This document shows, piece after piece, positions 55,000 through 64,000 of a DNA stretch of 64,000 nt. Under the pieces are notes generated by a model. It saw only the letters and a list, made by a program, of their open reading frames with translations, had not been told where the DNA came from and made no database searches. Within the stretch, counting starts at the first letter, position 1. Each line of letters starts with the position of its first letter. Source of the DNA: Maratus speciosus (Eukaryota > Arthropoda > Arachnida > Araneae > Salticidae); contig OZ010794.1 of NCBI GenBank assembly GCA_963932465.1, positions 445,347,502 through 445,411,501 on the forward strand, in the 5' to 3' direction. The position numbers and the translations under genes are program-made.

Positions 55000-55500
55000 A
55001 ATCTTTATTTATTGAGTTAGACTTTTGAATTTTTTGTAATAGTTAAACGTACCATTTGTAAACAAAATAACATGATAAAACTTCTCATAATTTAAAAAAA
55101 ATTAAAATTAATTTTAAAAGTCGGGTAAATTAAAATCGTTATAACCCGAAATATTATTTGTAGAACTTATATATTTTTTAATTTAAATAAACAGAAATAT
55201 ATAAATTTTAATTTTGATTCAGCATTTTAAAAAATATTAATTTAAACAAATATTAAAAATATTTGAAGTAAAAATTAAAATAAAGGATGTAACTTTTAAA
55301 AAAAAATCATACTTTCAAAAGTAAATATTTTTTTCAAATTTGCTGAATCAAAATTAAAGTAAAACAATTAAAAGAGACATGTTCCAAGTTTTAAACATTT
55401 AACTTTAACGGTTTCTGACTTATAACAATTTAAATACGAGAAATGGTGAAAAAACCCATCATGAAGAAAAACGCATTTTCACAAGAAGTCGTTTCATGAC
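55000..55500 (+). repeat. Dispersed AT-rich repeat, second copy
   Basis: Colinear with about 13540-13990: 'TTGTAAACAAAATAACATG' against 'TTGCAAACAAAATCACATC', then 'TATAACCCGAAATATTAT' against 'TATAACTCGAAACATTAT', a long run of A/T, and 'GACATGTTCCAAGTTT' against 'GGCATGTTCCAAATTT'. It probably derives from the interior of the 13.1-15.8 kb element family. Confidence 0.6.
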
Positions 55501-55607
55501 TATTGCTTGAAAGCTAGATTTTCAAAACAAACCAAAAAGAAAAAATTAATATTCCCTGTTCTAAGTAACACAGAAACATGATTTAATCGTCACTTTAAGC
55601 AGAATAG

Positions 55608-55935
55608 AAGAAAAAAATGGCCATAATTTTTTTTTTAATTATGGCGATTTTTTTCCCCATTCTGACCAGAAAATCAGAGTTCTAACTTTTTACGACAGCT
55701 CTTTCATCTTCACTTAAACGCTTTATTTATAATGGCTGTTTCATAATAATGGAAGCCATCAGTCCATCAGAAGAAAATAACTCGGTTAAGCGAGAGTCAG
55801 ATAATCGGGACTCTACTGCAAAACATATTTCAATTTTAAGACTTAAAGCACATTTCATTTATAATGGCTGTTTCATCATAATAGAAACCACCAGTCCACC
55901 AGAAGAAAATGAAGTAATGGAAATGTCGGGGCGAC
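55608..55935 (+). repeat. Half copies of the 39-kb hairpin family
   Basis: Right arm 55608-55815 ('GACCAGAAAATCAGAGTTCT', 'ATTTATAATGGCTGTTTCAT', 'GCCATCAGTCCATCAGAAGA' and the end 'GATAATCGGGACTCTACTG'), followed by a further partial copy at about 55850-55915 ('CATTTATAATGGCTGTTTCA', 'CCAGTCCACCAGAAGAAAAT'). The left arms are missing. Confidence 0.65.
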
Positions 55936-56044
55936 ACTAAATTATGGAAAAGCAGAATTCCTGTTCTCTAGTTTATTTACTTATTTATGTGGTTTTAATT
56001 TCGTTTGGCAATTTAGTTACGGAATATTACATGAAAACAAACAA

Positions 56045-56184
56045 GTGTAGAATTAAAGGTATATATAAATATTTTAGACATACATACAATAAATACAAGA
56101 AACCCAACTGGAGTGAAAAATTAGCCAAAGCCAGGAATCGAACCCGGGACCACAGTATACAAGACTGCTGCTCTAACCAAGTGG
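56045..56184 (-). mobile_element. tRNA-Thr-like SINE, minus copy, truncated head
   Basis: On the minus strand: 'CCACTTGGTTAGAGCAGCAG', the anticodon-type stem-loop with loop CTTGTAT (anticodon TGT, Thr by position), the B-box GGTTCGATTCC, then 'GGCTAATTTTTCACTCCAGT' and the body. The head is cut before the A-box start. It meets the plus-oriented partial copy at 56196. Confidence 0.7.
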
Positions 56185-56195
56185 TAATACTGTTG

Positions 56196-56345
56196 TCCCA
56201 GGGTCAATTCCTGGCTCTGGCAAATTTTTCACTCTAGTTTGGTTTATTGTATTTATTGTATGTATGTCTGTAAAATATTTATATATACCTTTAACTGTTG
56301 AATGCAGGTGTTATTTATGTGTGTATGTGTGTTTTAATACATATT
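56196..56345 (+). mobile_element. SINE, plus copy lacking the tRNA 5' half
   Basis: Begins in the T-arm ('CAGGGTCAATTCCTGGCTCT'), then 'GGCAAATTTTTCACTC', 'ATTGTATGTATGTCTGTAAA', 'TTGAATGCAGGTGTTATTTA' and the TG-rich tail. Same body as 56493-56697. Confidence 0.7.
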
Positions 56346-56492
56346 GTAGTATGTGTGTTTTATTATAATTATCGTAAATCGATGTAATAGTAAAATCTAT
56401 TCATCGTTGTCCGGTCATTCAAGGCTGCCGTATAGATGGCTGGTGACTTCCCCAACATGGTTTATTAGTGAGAAATTGCAGACTCAGGAATC

Positions 56493-56697
56493 GGCCGGAG
56501 TAGCTCAGTGGTTAGAGCAGCAGTCTTGTATACTATGGTTCGATAGCTGTCTGTGGCTAATTTTTCACTCCAGTTGGATTTATTGTATGCATGTCTGTAA
56601 GATATTTATAGTATATACCTTTAGCTGTTGAATGCAGGCGTTATTTATGTGTGTTTTAATATATATTGTAGCATGTGTGTTTTATTATAAGTGTAGA
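56493..56697 (+). mobile_element. tRNA-Thr-like SINE, full copy
   Basis: About 205 bp: a tRNA-like head GGCCGGAGTAGCTCAGTGGT with intact A-box, loop CTTGTAT (anticodon TGT), a degraded B-box (GGTTCGATAGC), then 'CTAATTTTTCACTCCAGTTG', a body with 'GTTGAATGCAGGCGTTATTT' and a 3' end TTTTATTATAA. The D-arm is canonical but the T-arm does not fold, so it is not a functional tRNA gene. Confidence 0.78.
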
Positions 56698-56699
56698 AT

Positions 56700-57331
56700 T
56701 ATTTACATTGTTTTGTGTGCAAACGGTTTAATTATCGATAATTTCGTTGCATGTTCATTTTAAGAAAGAATTTAAAAAACCATGCTAGAAAATATTTTAA
56801 AACTGTAGAAAATCAGCAAATTGAGGTGGAAACTGCATTAGAAAGCATTTAATATACATATATACTACATTTTATCAACGGTGTAAAAATTGAAATTGTG
56901 CTGTGTTAGAAGATTAAAAAAATGTGATACAACGAAGCTCCGACATTTCGGCTTAACGAATTCTAGTATATATATATATATATATATATAATGTAGCACT
57001 GGATTTCATTATATTTTTTCTAGAATATAAAGGTAGCCTACCTGTTATTTACTTGGAAATGTGCAAGAGCGTTACATATTTTTATGTGAAAAGGAATTTC
57101 CTTGTTTTCTTTATAGAGCGAACGGTCAAGGTGACATCACGATGGAGTCCCCGAATGATAGTCATATGAGAGATAAGTGACTTCATTGTAATGTTACTTG
57201 ACATCTCGCTACAGAGCAACATTCAAGGTGCCTTCTCAGTGGAATCCCCGAAGAATGGTGAATTGGGAGAAATAATGAGAAATGCAAGATATCACATTTA
57301 GGTTCACTGTAGGTTTTATCACACTTGTGAC
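56700..57331. other. No gene; TA microsatellite and ~98-bp duplication
   Basis: A (TA)n run lies at 56966-56991. At 57116-57180 and 57214-57285 a block with 'CAAGGTG', 'GGA.TCCCCGAA' and 'GAGA.A' is loosely repeated about 98 bp apart. No frame is conserved. Confidence 0.5.
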
Positions 57332-57333
57332 TA

Positions 57334-57858
57334 CGTGGGTGGTCCAATAATTATTGTCCCTAGTGTATGTAGAATATTTATACTGCGATAGTTGTTGTGG
57401 AATATCGAAGCGTAATGTCTTAGATGCTTATATGCTCAATTTGAGAACCGTAGCTGCTATAATCACATAGTTTTGGAGGGAGGAGTGAAAAGGGGGGGAA
57501 AGGGAGTATAAGGCTGATTTTTAGCTTATGGGGCTAGATTTGGGACGGTGGATGAGACGTAACCACTGTCGTTTGGACTCGGGATCATAGTGATGTAGCC
57601 ACATCTCATCCACTGTCACAAATGTAGCCTCATAAGCTCCAAACCAGCATTTCACCCTCACGCCCCTCCTTAAAAACTCCCTTTAAAATGGGTCTTTAAA
57701 ACTTCACCCCTCCCTCCAAAACTATGTTAATATAGAAGTTACGGTTCTGAAATTGAGCATATAGGCATTTAAGACATTAGGCTTCGATATTCCACAACAA
57801 CCATTGCAGTATAAATGTTTTATATACAATAGCGACAATAATTATTAAACCACCCACG
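57334..57858. mobile_element. 525-bp foldback, TA target
   Basis: The ends are CGTGGGTGGTCCAATAATTA on the left and CGTGGGTGGTTTAATAATTA on the right (minus strand), flanked by TA (57332-57333 and 57859-57860). The arms pair over nearly the whole length: 'TTGTTGTGGAATATCGAAGC', 'TATGCTCAATTTGAGAACCG', 'GGAGGGAGGAGTGAA' and 'GGACGGTGGATGAGA' all recur inverted. It is a non-autonomous Tc1/mariner-like foldback. Confidence 0.85.
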
Positions 57859-57860
57859 TA

Positions 57861-58914
57861 TTTCTGAACTCTAGGTGATATCACATCGCCTGATTGTTCT
57901 GTTGAGCACAATAGTTAATCCTAGGTACTAAAAAAATCAATAAAAATGGCAGGTATTGCAAAAAGATGCAACACCTGCATTTTATATCGCTTTTTTCTTT
58001 TAGACGTAGAATTAACTTTTGCATTCAAAAAGTAGCATTTTTTGTTTATCCCTTAATTTTTGAAACCAGTGTATAAATAAATTAAACGGATTACAAACGC
58101 TAAAATCTCATATAAACGATTTGAACCAGGCATAAAATGATTAATATATAATCACTTGAAATCATTAGAATGTAAAAATAAACGTCTAAAAGGAAAAAAT
58201 CTGTTTTCGGTTTCTCAGATAATAAGATGGAAAAAGCATAAACAAATAATAAAGTTAAATATATGATGCTTAATAAACAATATTCTAGAAAGTTTAACAA
58301 ACAGCTAATCTATTAAACATCGAACGTGTGAAATTTAAAGATTTCTTAATTATTTTTTTAAGGATTTTAGTGCTTCTCTGTTTTTTCATTAGTTAGAAAT
58401 AAAATTTAAAAACAACATTTTTTTTTGTTTGTATGTTTATTTGATCTGTGTACTTCAGAAAAATTCCCAAAAAGAATTTTTCTCTCCCATCTTCATTTTA
58501 ATGTAATTTACACAACACGTTCTTATTTTGAAGGTGCAATTTTCCTGTCATCTATCATAAATTAATCCATTGAATAAATTGTTTCTCATTTTTTAACTTT
58601 TACTAAAGATTTATTTAAATGGTACTGTTTAAATGATTTTTCAACAATGCAATATTTTTTTTAATTCCAAATAATAAAAAGATAATAAAAAGAAGCATCT
58701 GAATCAAATTGATACAACAAAAGCTAATTTTATTATCAGTAAAAGTATAAATGAAACATGAAACTCGACAGATACAAACTCTGATAAGTTACATAAACGA
58801 CTGGAATCTGGCACAAAAAAAAAGAAAAAAAAAAAAAAAAAATTAAATTACAGGGCACTCGAAAAAGATTTAAAAGCTAAGCTTATAATAAATGTAAAAT
58901 TATTTATTAATATA
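57861..58914. other. AT-rich sequence, partial units of a dispersed repeat
   Basis: No gene. A short hairpin 'AGGTATTGCAAAAAGATGC' with 'CAACACCTGC' lies near 57951-57977, and an A-run at 58816-58841. The segment 58440-58600 is loosely repeated near 59460-59600, 60740-60860 and 63400-63560 ('AATTTTTCTCTC..TCTTCATT'-like, then 'TTGAATAAATTG'-like), suggesting an old tandem array in 58-63.7 kb broken by the transposons below. Confidence 0.45.
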
Positions 58915-59453
58915 CAGGGTGCAATATGTTATCTATCGCCGACCTTTAATTTCTCAACTGTTGGCCGTAGACATATAGTTCCAATTACAAAAACGTTTCA
59001 AATGAGCTAAATATTCATGTTGTGGCATTATTTAAAGTAAAAAATCATTTTTATAAAAATTACGAAATCTAACTTTTTATACGGTCCCCCAGCCCCTATA
59101 GTTATAGTTAGTAAAAGTTTACACATATCATAACAGATATAACACAAAAAGTTCGACATCTGTACTACAAAAATGTACAGATGTCAGTAGTACAGTGTTG
59201 TAGTACAGATGTCAAACTTTTTGTGTTATATCTGTTATGATATGTGTAAACTTTTACTAAATATAACTATAAGGACTGGGGGACCGTATAAAAAGTTAGA
59301 TTTCGTAATTTTTATAAAAATTATTTTTTACTTTAAATAATGCCACAACATGAATATTTAGCTCATTTGAAACGTTTTTGTAATTGCAACTGTATGTCTA
59401 CGGCCAACGGTTGAGAAATTAAAGGTCGGCGATAGATAACATATTGCACCCTG
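58915..59453. mobile_element. 539-bp near-perfect foldback, TA target
   Basis: Almost perfectly self-complementary: CAGGGTGCAATATGTTATCT at both ends, then 'GCCGACCTTTAATTTCTCAA', 'TATACGGTCCCCCAG' and 'AACAGATATAACACAAAAAG' on the left with the inverse on the right. TA flanks both sides. The ~65-bp centre contains three further copies of 'CATCTGTACTAC' or its inverse (59156-59216). The arms share 'ATATAGTTCCAATTACAAAA' and 'TACGGTCCCC' with the arms of 8770-11537. Confidence 0.92.
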
Positions 59454-59937
59454 TATAAAAGGTTGCAGAAAACATTCAACTTTCTTTTCCTTTCCCTGTG
59501 TTTGATCATACAATCTGTTCCAGTAGTCAGTAACATCAAGTTTTTTTTTTTCATTTTCGAATGTTGGCAACATTGCTTACGCTAAAAAAATACTCTACTA
59601 GTGCCATTTAAAAGAATCAACGCCACGACAAAGAGTATAGTATAAATTATTTATCTTTGCTTTCTTTTCAAGAAACTCAGATACTCCAGGGACATTTCCA
59701 TTGGCATAGAGCTTATAATAAACGTAAATTATTTATTAATACGAAGGTTATCCAGAAAATAAGTTACCCACGGCCCGCAGAAAGAAACAAAACATGATTA
59801 CCTGGAAAGATTTATTGCAAAAGATACAGAAATATTTCAGCTACTTCTCAGCATAAGAACAACTAAAATAGTAACACTTGTCATAACGTCGTAACAGAAG
59901 ACTGCAGAACAAATCGCATGGAATCATCCCGAAACAG

Positions 59938-60144
59938 CTGTTGCTCCGGGAATTGTGCACCAGGTGGTTACCGAAGAGCCTTATATCCGAACACAAAACC
60001 AAACGCATGAGAGCAGCATTGATTTTTCTACATCGATACCACGATGAGGGCAACGAGTGCCTCACCAGGATCGTTACGGGCGATAAGACATGGATTGACA
60101 ACTGTGACAAGCTGGCTCCATTCCCATACGGCATACTTCTATGA
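59938..60144 (+). pseudogene. Mariner transposase fragment
   Basis: Reads 'LLRELCTRWLPKSLISEHK', 'LIFLHRYHDEGNECL' and 'RIVTGDKTWI', matching the mariner segment that carries the first catalytic aspartate (family 'IVTGDETW'); here the E after D is K. Beyond 'TWIDNC' the coding similarity stops, and the second and third catalytic residues are missing. The upstream HTH region is also not recognisable in frame. Confidence 0.85.
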
Positions 60145-60266
60145 TACTGGACTACAAAAACTTATCCCACGCTATAACAAATGTTAGAATTCCGGTGGTT
60201 CGCGTGTTAAGAAGTAGCTGAAACATTGCTGTACCTTTTGCAATGAAAATTTCCAAGTAATTATTA

Positions 60267-60659
60267 GACCGGGAGCCGGCAGCACAGACAATCACCTTAT
60301 CGAGTTCACGGATGAAATTCTAAGATTAGCTTAATCTTGATTCGCATATTAAAACGCAGTCGGTCTATCAAGTCATATCTTGGTGGAAAACACCTGAAAA
60401 TCCGATTTTAGCGCCTGACTCATAGGTTTACCATTGTGTTTTCCTGCTCCCAATCCTCCATGTTTTCATACCTTTTGGTGCAGGAAAACACAATGGTAGA
60501 CCTACGAGTCACCGCTAAAATCGGGTTTTCAGGTGTTTTCCACCAAGATATGACTTGGCAGACCGATTGCGTTTTAATATGCGAATCAAGATTTAACTAA
60601 TTCTAGAATTTCATCCGTGAATTCGATTAGGTGATTGTCTCTGCTGCCGGATACCGGTC
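60267..60659. mobile_element. 393-bp foldback nested in the mariner
   Basis: The left arm GACCGGGAGCCGGCAGCA and the right arm GACCGGTATCCGGCAGCA (minus strand) are flanked by TA (60265-60266 and 60660-60661). The pairing extends through 'AATCACCTTATCGA', 'AAAACACCTGAAAATCCGAT' and 'GGTTTACCATTGTGTTTTCC' to a ~45-bp loop near 60450-60480. Confidence 0.88.
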
Positions 60660-60719
60660 TATACGTTTTGTTTCGTTTTACGGGACCCGGGAAAATTATT
60701 TTCTGGATGACTCTCGTAT

Positions 60720-61285
60720 ATCAATAGCTTCAGAAAAAATTCAATTTTCTTTTCATTATCTAGTGTTGATCTTTCGATCTGTTGCAGTATTCAGCCAACA
60801 TCAATTTTATTTCCATTACTTAGTATTGGCAACATTGTTTATACTGAAACAATACGGTACTTCTAATACTTTAACGTTGCTTTAACTTTAAAGAAGAAAA
60901 ATAAATTGTATTATAATTAGCAGTAATAAGAAAACATGAACAAATTTCGCAGATAGTACTTGTTGTGGATTATGTAAGCAGGAATGGGGATGGGGATGAT
61001 CACCTCGGGAACTCAGCTTACGCTTTAGAGTGATAGTGTAATCCCGAGGGGCACAGGTTATGTAAGCGAATAGAATCTGACAGAAAAGGATTAAAATTAA
61101 CTAAAATTAAATATCAAAATCGATTAAAATCACTTCTTGCTCAAAATAAACGTACGTGTAAGGGAGGAATTTTATTTTAACTCCGTTTCAAATAACTTTC
61201 AAAGATACAAAAAAGAAAAGCAAAAAGTACTACAGTTAAATAAAAGATGCTAAATAAAAAGTTAATAAAAGCTAAATAAAAGATG
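60720..61285. other. AT-rich sequence, partial dispersed-repeat unit
   Basis: Follows the mariner and resembles 59460-59620 at first ('TTCTTTTCATTATCTAGTGT', 'TTGGCAACATTG'). At 60980-61040 there is 'GGAATGGGGATGGGGATGAT' and 'ACCTCGGGAAC' with an inverted 'ATCCCGAGG' nearby, similar to 17910-17945 ('GAATGGGGATGGGGAGAT', 'GCCTCGG'). No gene. Confidence 0.4.
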
Positions 61286-61520
61286 CACTGTAAAAAAAAT
61301 ACGACCAGTTTTCCTGTAGGAATCGAAAAAATAGTTGCCCTTATCGTACCGGAAAAATTTCCGACCCAGCTTGAAATAAAATCCGTAAAATACCGTTTTA
61401 TTGACTATTTCCTTTTTTTTACGGATTTTATTCCAAGCTAGGTCGTAAAATTTTCCGGTTCGATAAGGGCAACTATTTTTCCGATTCCTACAGGAAAACT
61501 GGTCGGTTTTTTTTACAGTG
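61286..61520. mobile_element. 235-bp hairpin with CACTGTAAAAAAA ends
   Basis: Both arms read CACTGTAAAAAAAA then 'CCAGTTTTCCTGTAGGAATC', 'ATAGTTGCCCTTATCG' and 'AAATTTCCGACC' or 'AATTTTACGACC', leaving a loop of about 40 bp near 61383-61420. No clear target duplication (AGATG on the left, TGAGA on the right). It is a foldback MITE of unknown class. The frame at 61262-61543 simply reads through it. Confidence 0.8.
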
Positions 61521-61645
61521 TGAGATAAATAAAAGAAAACCATTAAAAATAGTTAATATTTTAAAGAGTGAGATTGAGGTGTTTAAGGTTTTTTTCATTT
61601 ATTCCTGATTGGTTTCAATGCTGTTTCATTCTTTGGTTATTTCAA

Positions 61646-61648
<3 letters not shown>

Positions 61649-61696
<48 letters not shown>
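61649..61696. repeat. (TA)n microsatellite
   Basis: Pure TA run of about 46 bases immediately left of the element E2 and likely its target. Confidence 0.95.
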
Positions 61697-61698
<2 letters not shown>

Positions 61699-62538
61699 TT
61701 AGATGTGCCAGTAATGGATACCCTTCCAGTAATGGACACCCTTTGATGTTTTTGGTTCATAAAAAAATAACTAATAAATATTTTGCTTTAATTATTTTTT
61801 TCTTTATATATATAATTCCCCCTTGCATGTTTTATAAAACAGGGTTATTGTTGACACTTTCAATCAAACCAATCAGGAAACAGAAAATAATGTTTCAAAG
61901 TTTCGCTCTTTTTCTGTGAAAATCTTAATCAAGAGGCTAAGAGCTGGCTTCCTTTAATTAATTTATATATTATTTATTTTCTTGCAAAATTTTAATGTTT
62001 TTGTTTGAGTAGCAATAGAAAACTTATAATTTTATATACTAACGGCATTTACAAAATTTAATTTATTTTTAAGGTTTTAAGAGGGGTGTCCATTACTGGG
62101 ATGGTCAATTAGTCATTTTCCAGTAATGGACACCCCATGTAGACATTGCTAAAAATGCAATTTCAGTAATGTTTATAGTGCATAAAATATTTTGACTTAA
62201 CTGCAAACCTAAATAATCAAATTTAATTTTTAAATTATACTTACCAAAATGTAATAACACCATAAACTTTTAGAAATAACTGCTTTTAAGTTATTTTATG
62301 TGATTAATAAAATTTCACTATTTTATTTTATTTATTTATTTTTAATTTAGTATGTGTACCTTGCATATTTTATAATCTGGCAATCAAACCAGCCAGGAAG
62401 CAGAAAATATTGTTTAAGAGCACAGTCAAAGAGGGACTCATAGGGCTTAATCCCTATCCGTTTAAATAAAAACAATTAAGTTACAGAAGCTATTAAAAAT
62501 CTACTTTCTGTCTTTAACGTTTCGTTATTCACCTCTGA

Positions 62539-62574
<36 letters not shown>

Positions 62575-63370
62575 TTATATTAATGAAAGTTATAGGTAAT
62601 ATTCATGAAAATAGTAAATCTGCAGATCAGTGGCCTCAAGCATCAGTTCTACAGTTTTATTTTGAAATTATTTTATTTAGTACTTAAAATATTCAACTCA
62701 CAACATCATTTCTTTCATATTTGTAATATTAATTATTTTAAATGATATATCAAGTAGTCTCTGGAAGATTAATTGTTAAAAATAGTGAGACAAAACTAAA
62801 CACTAATATTCCAAAACTTTTTTTTAATTATCTTTGAAATCACCCACCATTTCAATACTTTGATAGCTATAATTGCCTGATATTTAGTATTTTAAACTAT
62901 CCATCTAAAATAATTAAAACATCCATCTTCTGATAATTACAATAATTGATGCAAACAGTAAATGATTATGAAAAATATTTTATTAATTACTGGTATCCTA
63001 ATTGTTAAATTTATTTGAATATAACTATTTTGTTTCATTAGTATGTATTCATTAAATTCTGGTTCTAAATATACTCATAAAAACAATTATATTTATTACT
63101 TTTTATGGGGTGTCCATTACTGGAACATAGGGTATCCATTACTGGGCCAGAGGGTGTCCATTACTGGTCTTTTGGGTGTTTTGATATATTTCTGTTATTT
63201 AAAATTAAATTTCCATTCATATTGGGAAATGAGACTATAAGAATGGTTAAATATTGTTGATAGGTTAATATAACATTGAAAAAAACTAGAATATAATAAT
63301 TATAACTATTAATAAAAAAATAAATTTTAAAGAAATTCCTTAATGGTGTCCATTACTGGCACATCTACCC
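61697..63370. mobile_element. Word-iterated TA element E2 (unclassified)
   Basis: A 1674-bp element with ends GGTTAGATGTGCCAGTAATG on the left and GGGTAGATGTGCCAGTAATG on the right (minus strand), flanked by TA. The word CCAGTAATGGACACC, or a one-base variant, occurs eight times: at 61708 and 61726 (plus), 62083 (minus) and 62120 (plus) as a central inverted pair, and 63107, 63131, 63152 and 63343 (minus). The body is otherwise AT-rich with an A33 run at 62540-62572 and a partial internal duplication ('AACCA.CCAGGAA.CAGAAAAT' at 61868 and 62385). No transposase frame was found. The superfamily is unknown. Confidence 0.7.
62540..62572. repeat. Poly-A tract
   Basis: Uninterrupted A-run of about 33 bases inside E2. 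It could mark the tail of a small retroposed insert, but no retroposon body or target duplication is visible next to it. Confidence 0.9.
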
Positions 63371-64000
63371 TATGTATATATATTTTAATTTGAGGCATTT
63401 ATTTTGGAAAATTTGTTTAAGAGAATTCTTTTTTCTCTTCTTTCATTAAATGCAATTTATACCATACATTCTTATTTCAAAAGAAGTGCTTTTCTTCTCA
63501 TTTATCACCACTGGGAGAATTGAACAAAATGTTAGATTTTCAATATTTAAGATTTAGCTAAAGTTATATTAAAATGCTTTTTTTATCTGGATTATTAAAG
63601 AATACGATATGCCACTGTGTAACAAAAATGTATTATTAAATACTTTTAAATATCAACTATTTCTTTTGAAAGTTTTCCTTGATTATAAATTATTTCATGT
63701 ATAATAGAGATATTTTATTGACTTCTCTTGATTTGAAATAATAAAGTATGCAAATGATAAATGTATAACCGTATATGTATATCACTACAAACAACAACAG
63801 CAACAAAATTTCAACAATTAAAATAATTTTTAGATATCCATAATGATATCATTAGGGCGTGAATTTGGGGTCGAGGAATGATAACTTATGATATCGTAAG
63901 GGGGGAGGGGGTCTAAAATTACCAAAACGTTGATAACGTTATGTATGTAACAGTCGTCCCCTAAACAGCACTAAGGAAATTTAGCAATTTTATTTTTTAT
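63371..64000. other. AT-rich right edge, no gene
   Basis: Positions 63400-63560 resemble 58440-58600. Near 63840-63965 the words 'ATGATATCGTAAGGGGGGAG' and 'GTTGATAACGTTATG' recall, inverted and diverged, 23095-23200 ('AACGTTATCATTTTAGGGGG', 'TGATATCGTTATC'). Confidence 0.45.

Larger units (their letters stand above)
59742..60716 (+). mobile_element. Mariner element, defective
   Basis: Imperfect TIRs start CGAAGGTTATCCAGAAAATA on the left and CGAGAGTCATCCAGAAAATA on the right (minus strand), flanked by TA (59740-59741 and 60717-60718). The interior has a short mariner transposase remnant (59938-60144) and a nested foldback (60267-60659). Complete mariners are about 1.3 kb with a ~345-residue transposase; after subtracting the nested hairpin this copy is only about 580 bp, so most of the gene is deleted. 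Confidence 0.85.

Noticed and set aside
56493..56560. Functional tRNA-Thr gene
   Set aside because: The A-box and anticodon arm look tRNA-like but the T-arm is degraded and the acceptor does not close; the downstream body recurs in two other copies, so it is a SINE.
61262..61543. 93-residue minus-strand frame
   Set aside because: It reads through both arms of a hairpin MITE, giving inverted-repeat-derived peptides.

Overview
This window looks like gene-poor, repeat-saturated nuclear DNA from an animal, most likely an arthropod and plausibly an arachnid. The evidence is the very low GC content, a Ty1/copia retrotransposon, mariner-type and DUF4817-type transposase fragments, tRNA-headed SINEs and dense TA- and TTAA-targeting MITEs. 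The arachnid placement is inference from the transposon families, not from a host gene. I found no host protein-coding exon, rRNA or functional tRNA gene that I would defend. Nearly every open frame is either a transposon remnant or chance reading of AT-rich or tandem repeat DNA.

Layout. 0-8.6 kb: a Helitron-like 3' end, a pogo-like MITE, then a tandem array of roughly 700-bp units broken by a 941-bp element built of iterated 'CTCACTGTGTACC' words. 8.6-11.9 kb: a nest of inverted-repeat elements, one inside another. 12.5-16 kb: a repeat split by a 2.7-kb long-TIR element that itself holds a SINE. 17-22.1 kb: three tandem 1.1-kb units, each carrying its own insertion (804-bp foldback, 220-bp TTAA MITE, MITE plus Helitron-like cluster), so that sister units act as empty sites. 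22.2-31.7 kb: a dispersed repeat, then ~360-bp and ~195-bp tandem arrays interrupted by two ~2.4-kb insertions; the first contains a decapitated DUF4817-type transposon.

31.7-38.5 kb: sequence with little recognisable content, a duplicated block with a piggyBac-like MITE in only one copy, and a repeat rich in GGCGA words. 38.9-41.1 kb: a hAT-like MITE with a perfect 8-bp target duplication, then a ~1.1-kb minisatellite of 31-bp units. 42.2-47.5 kb: a full-length but broken copia element on the minus strand with LTRs and a 5-bp target duplication. 48-55.5 kb: second copies of earlier dispersed repeats, two TTAA MITEs, a pogo-like MITE, Helitron-like ends, and a SINE lying between two opposed transposase C-terminal fragments. 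55.6-64 kb: foldback elements, tRNA-Thr-like SINEs, a dead mariner with a nested hairpin, and a 1.67-kb element built of iterated 'CCAGTAATGGACACC' words.

The main value of the window is as a natural record of transposition: several insertions can be compared with an uninterrupted paralogous copy, which fixes their ends and target duplications. The strongest candidates for something undescribed are the two word-iterated TA-inserting elements (7.0-8.0 kb and 61.7-63.4 kb), which share a design but not a sequence. All alignments here were made by eye; no search or identity calculation was run.
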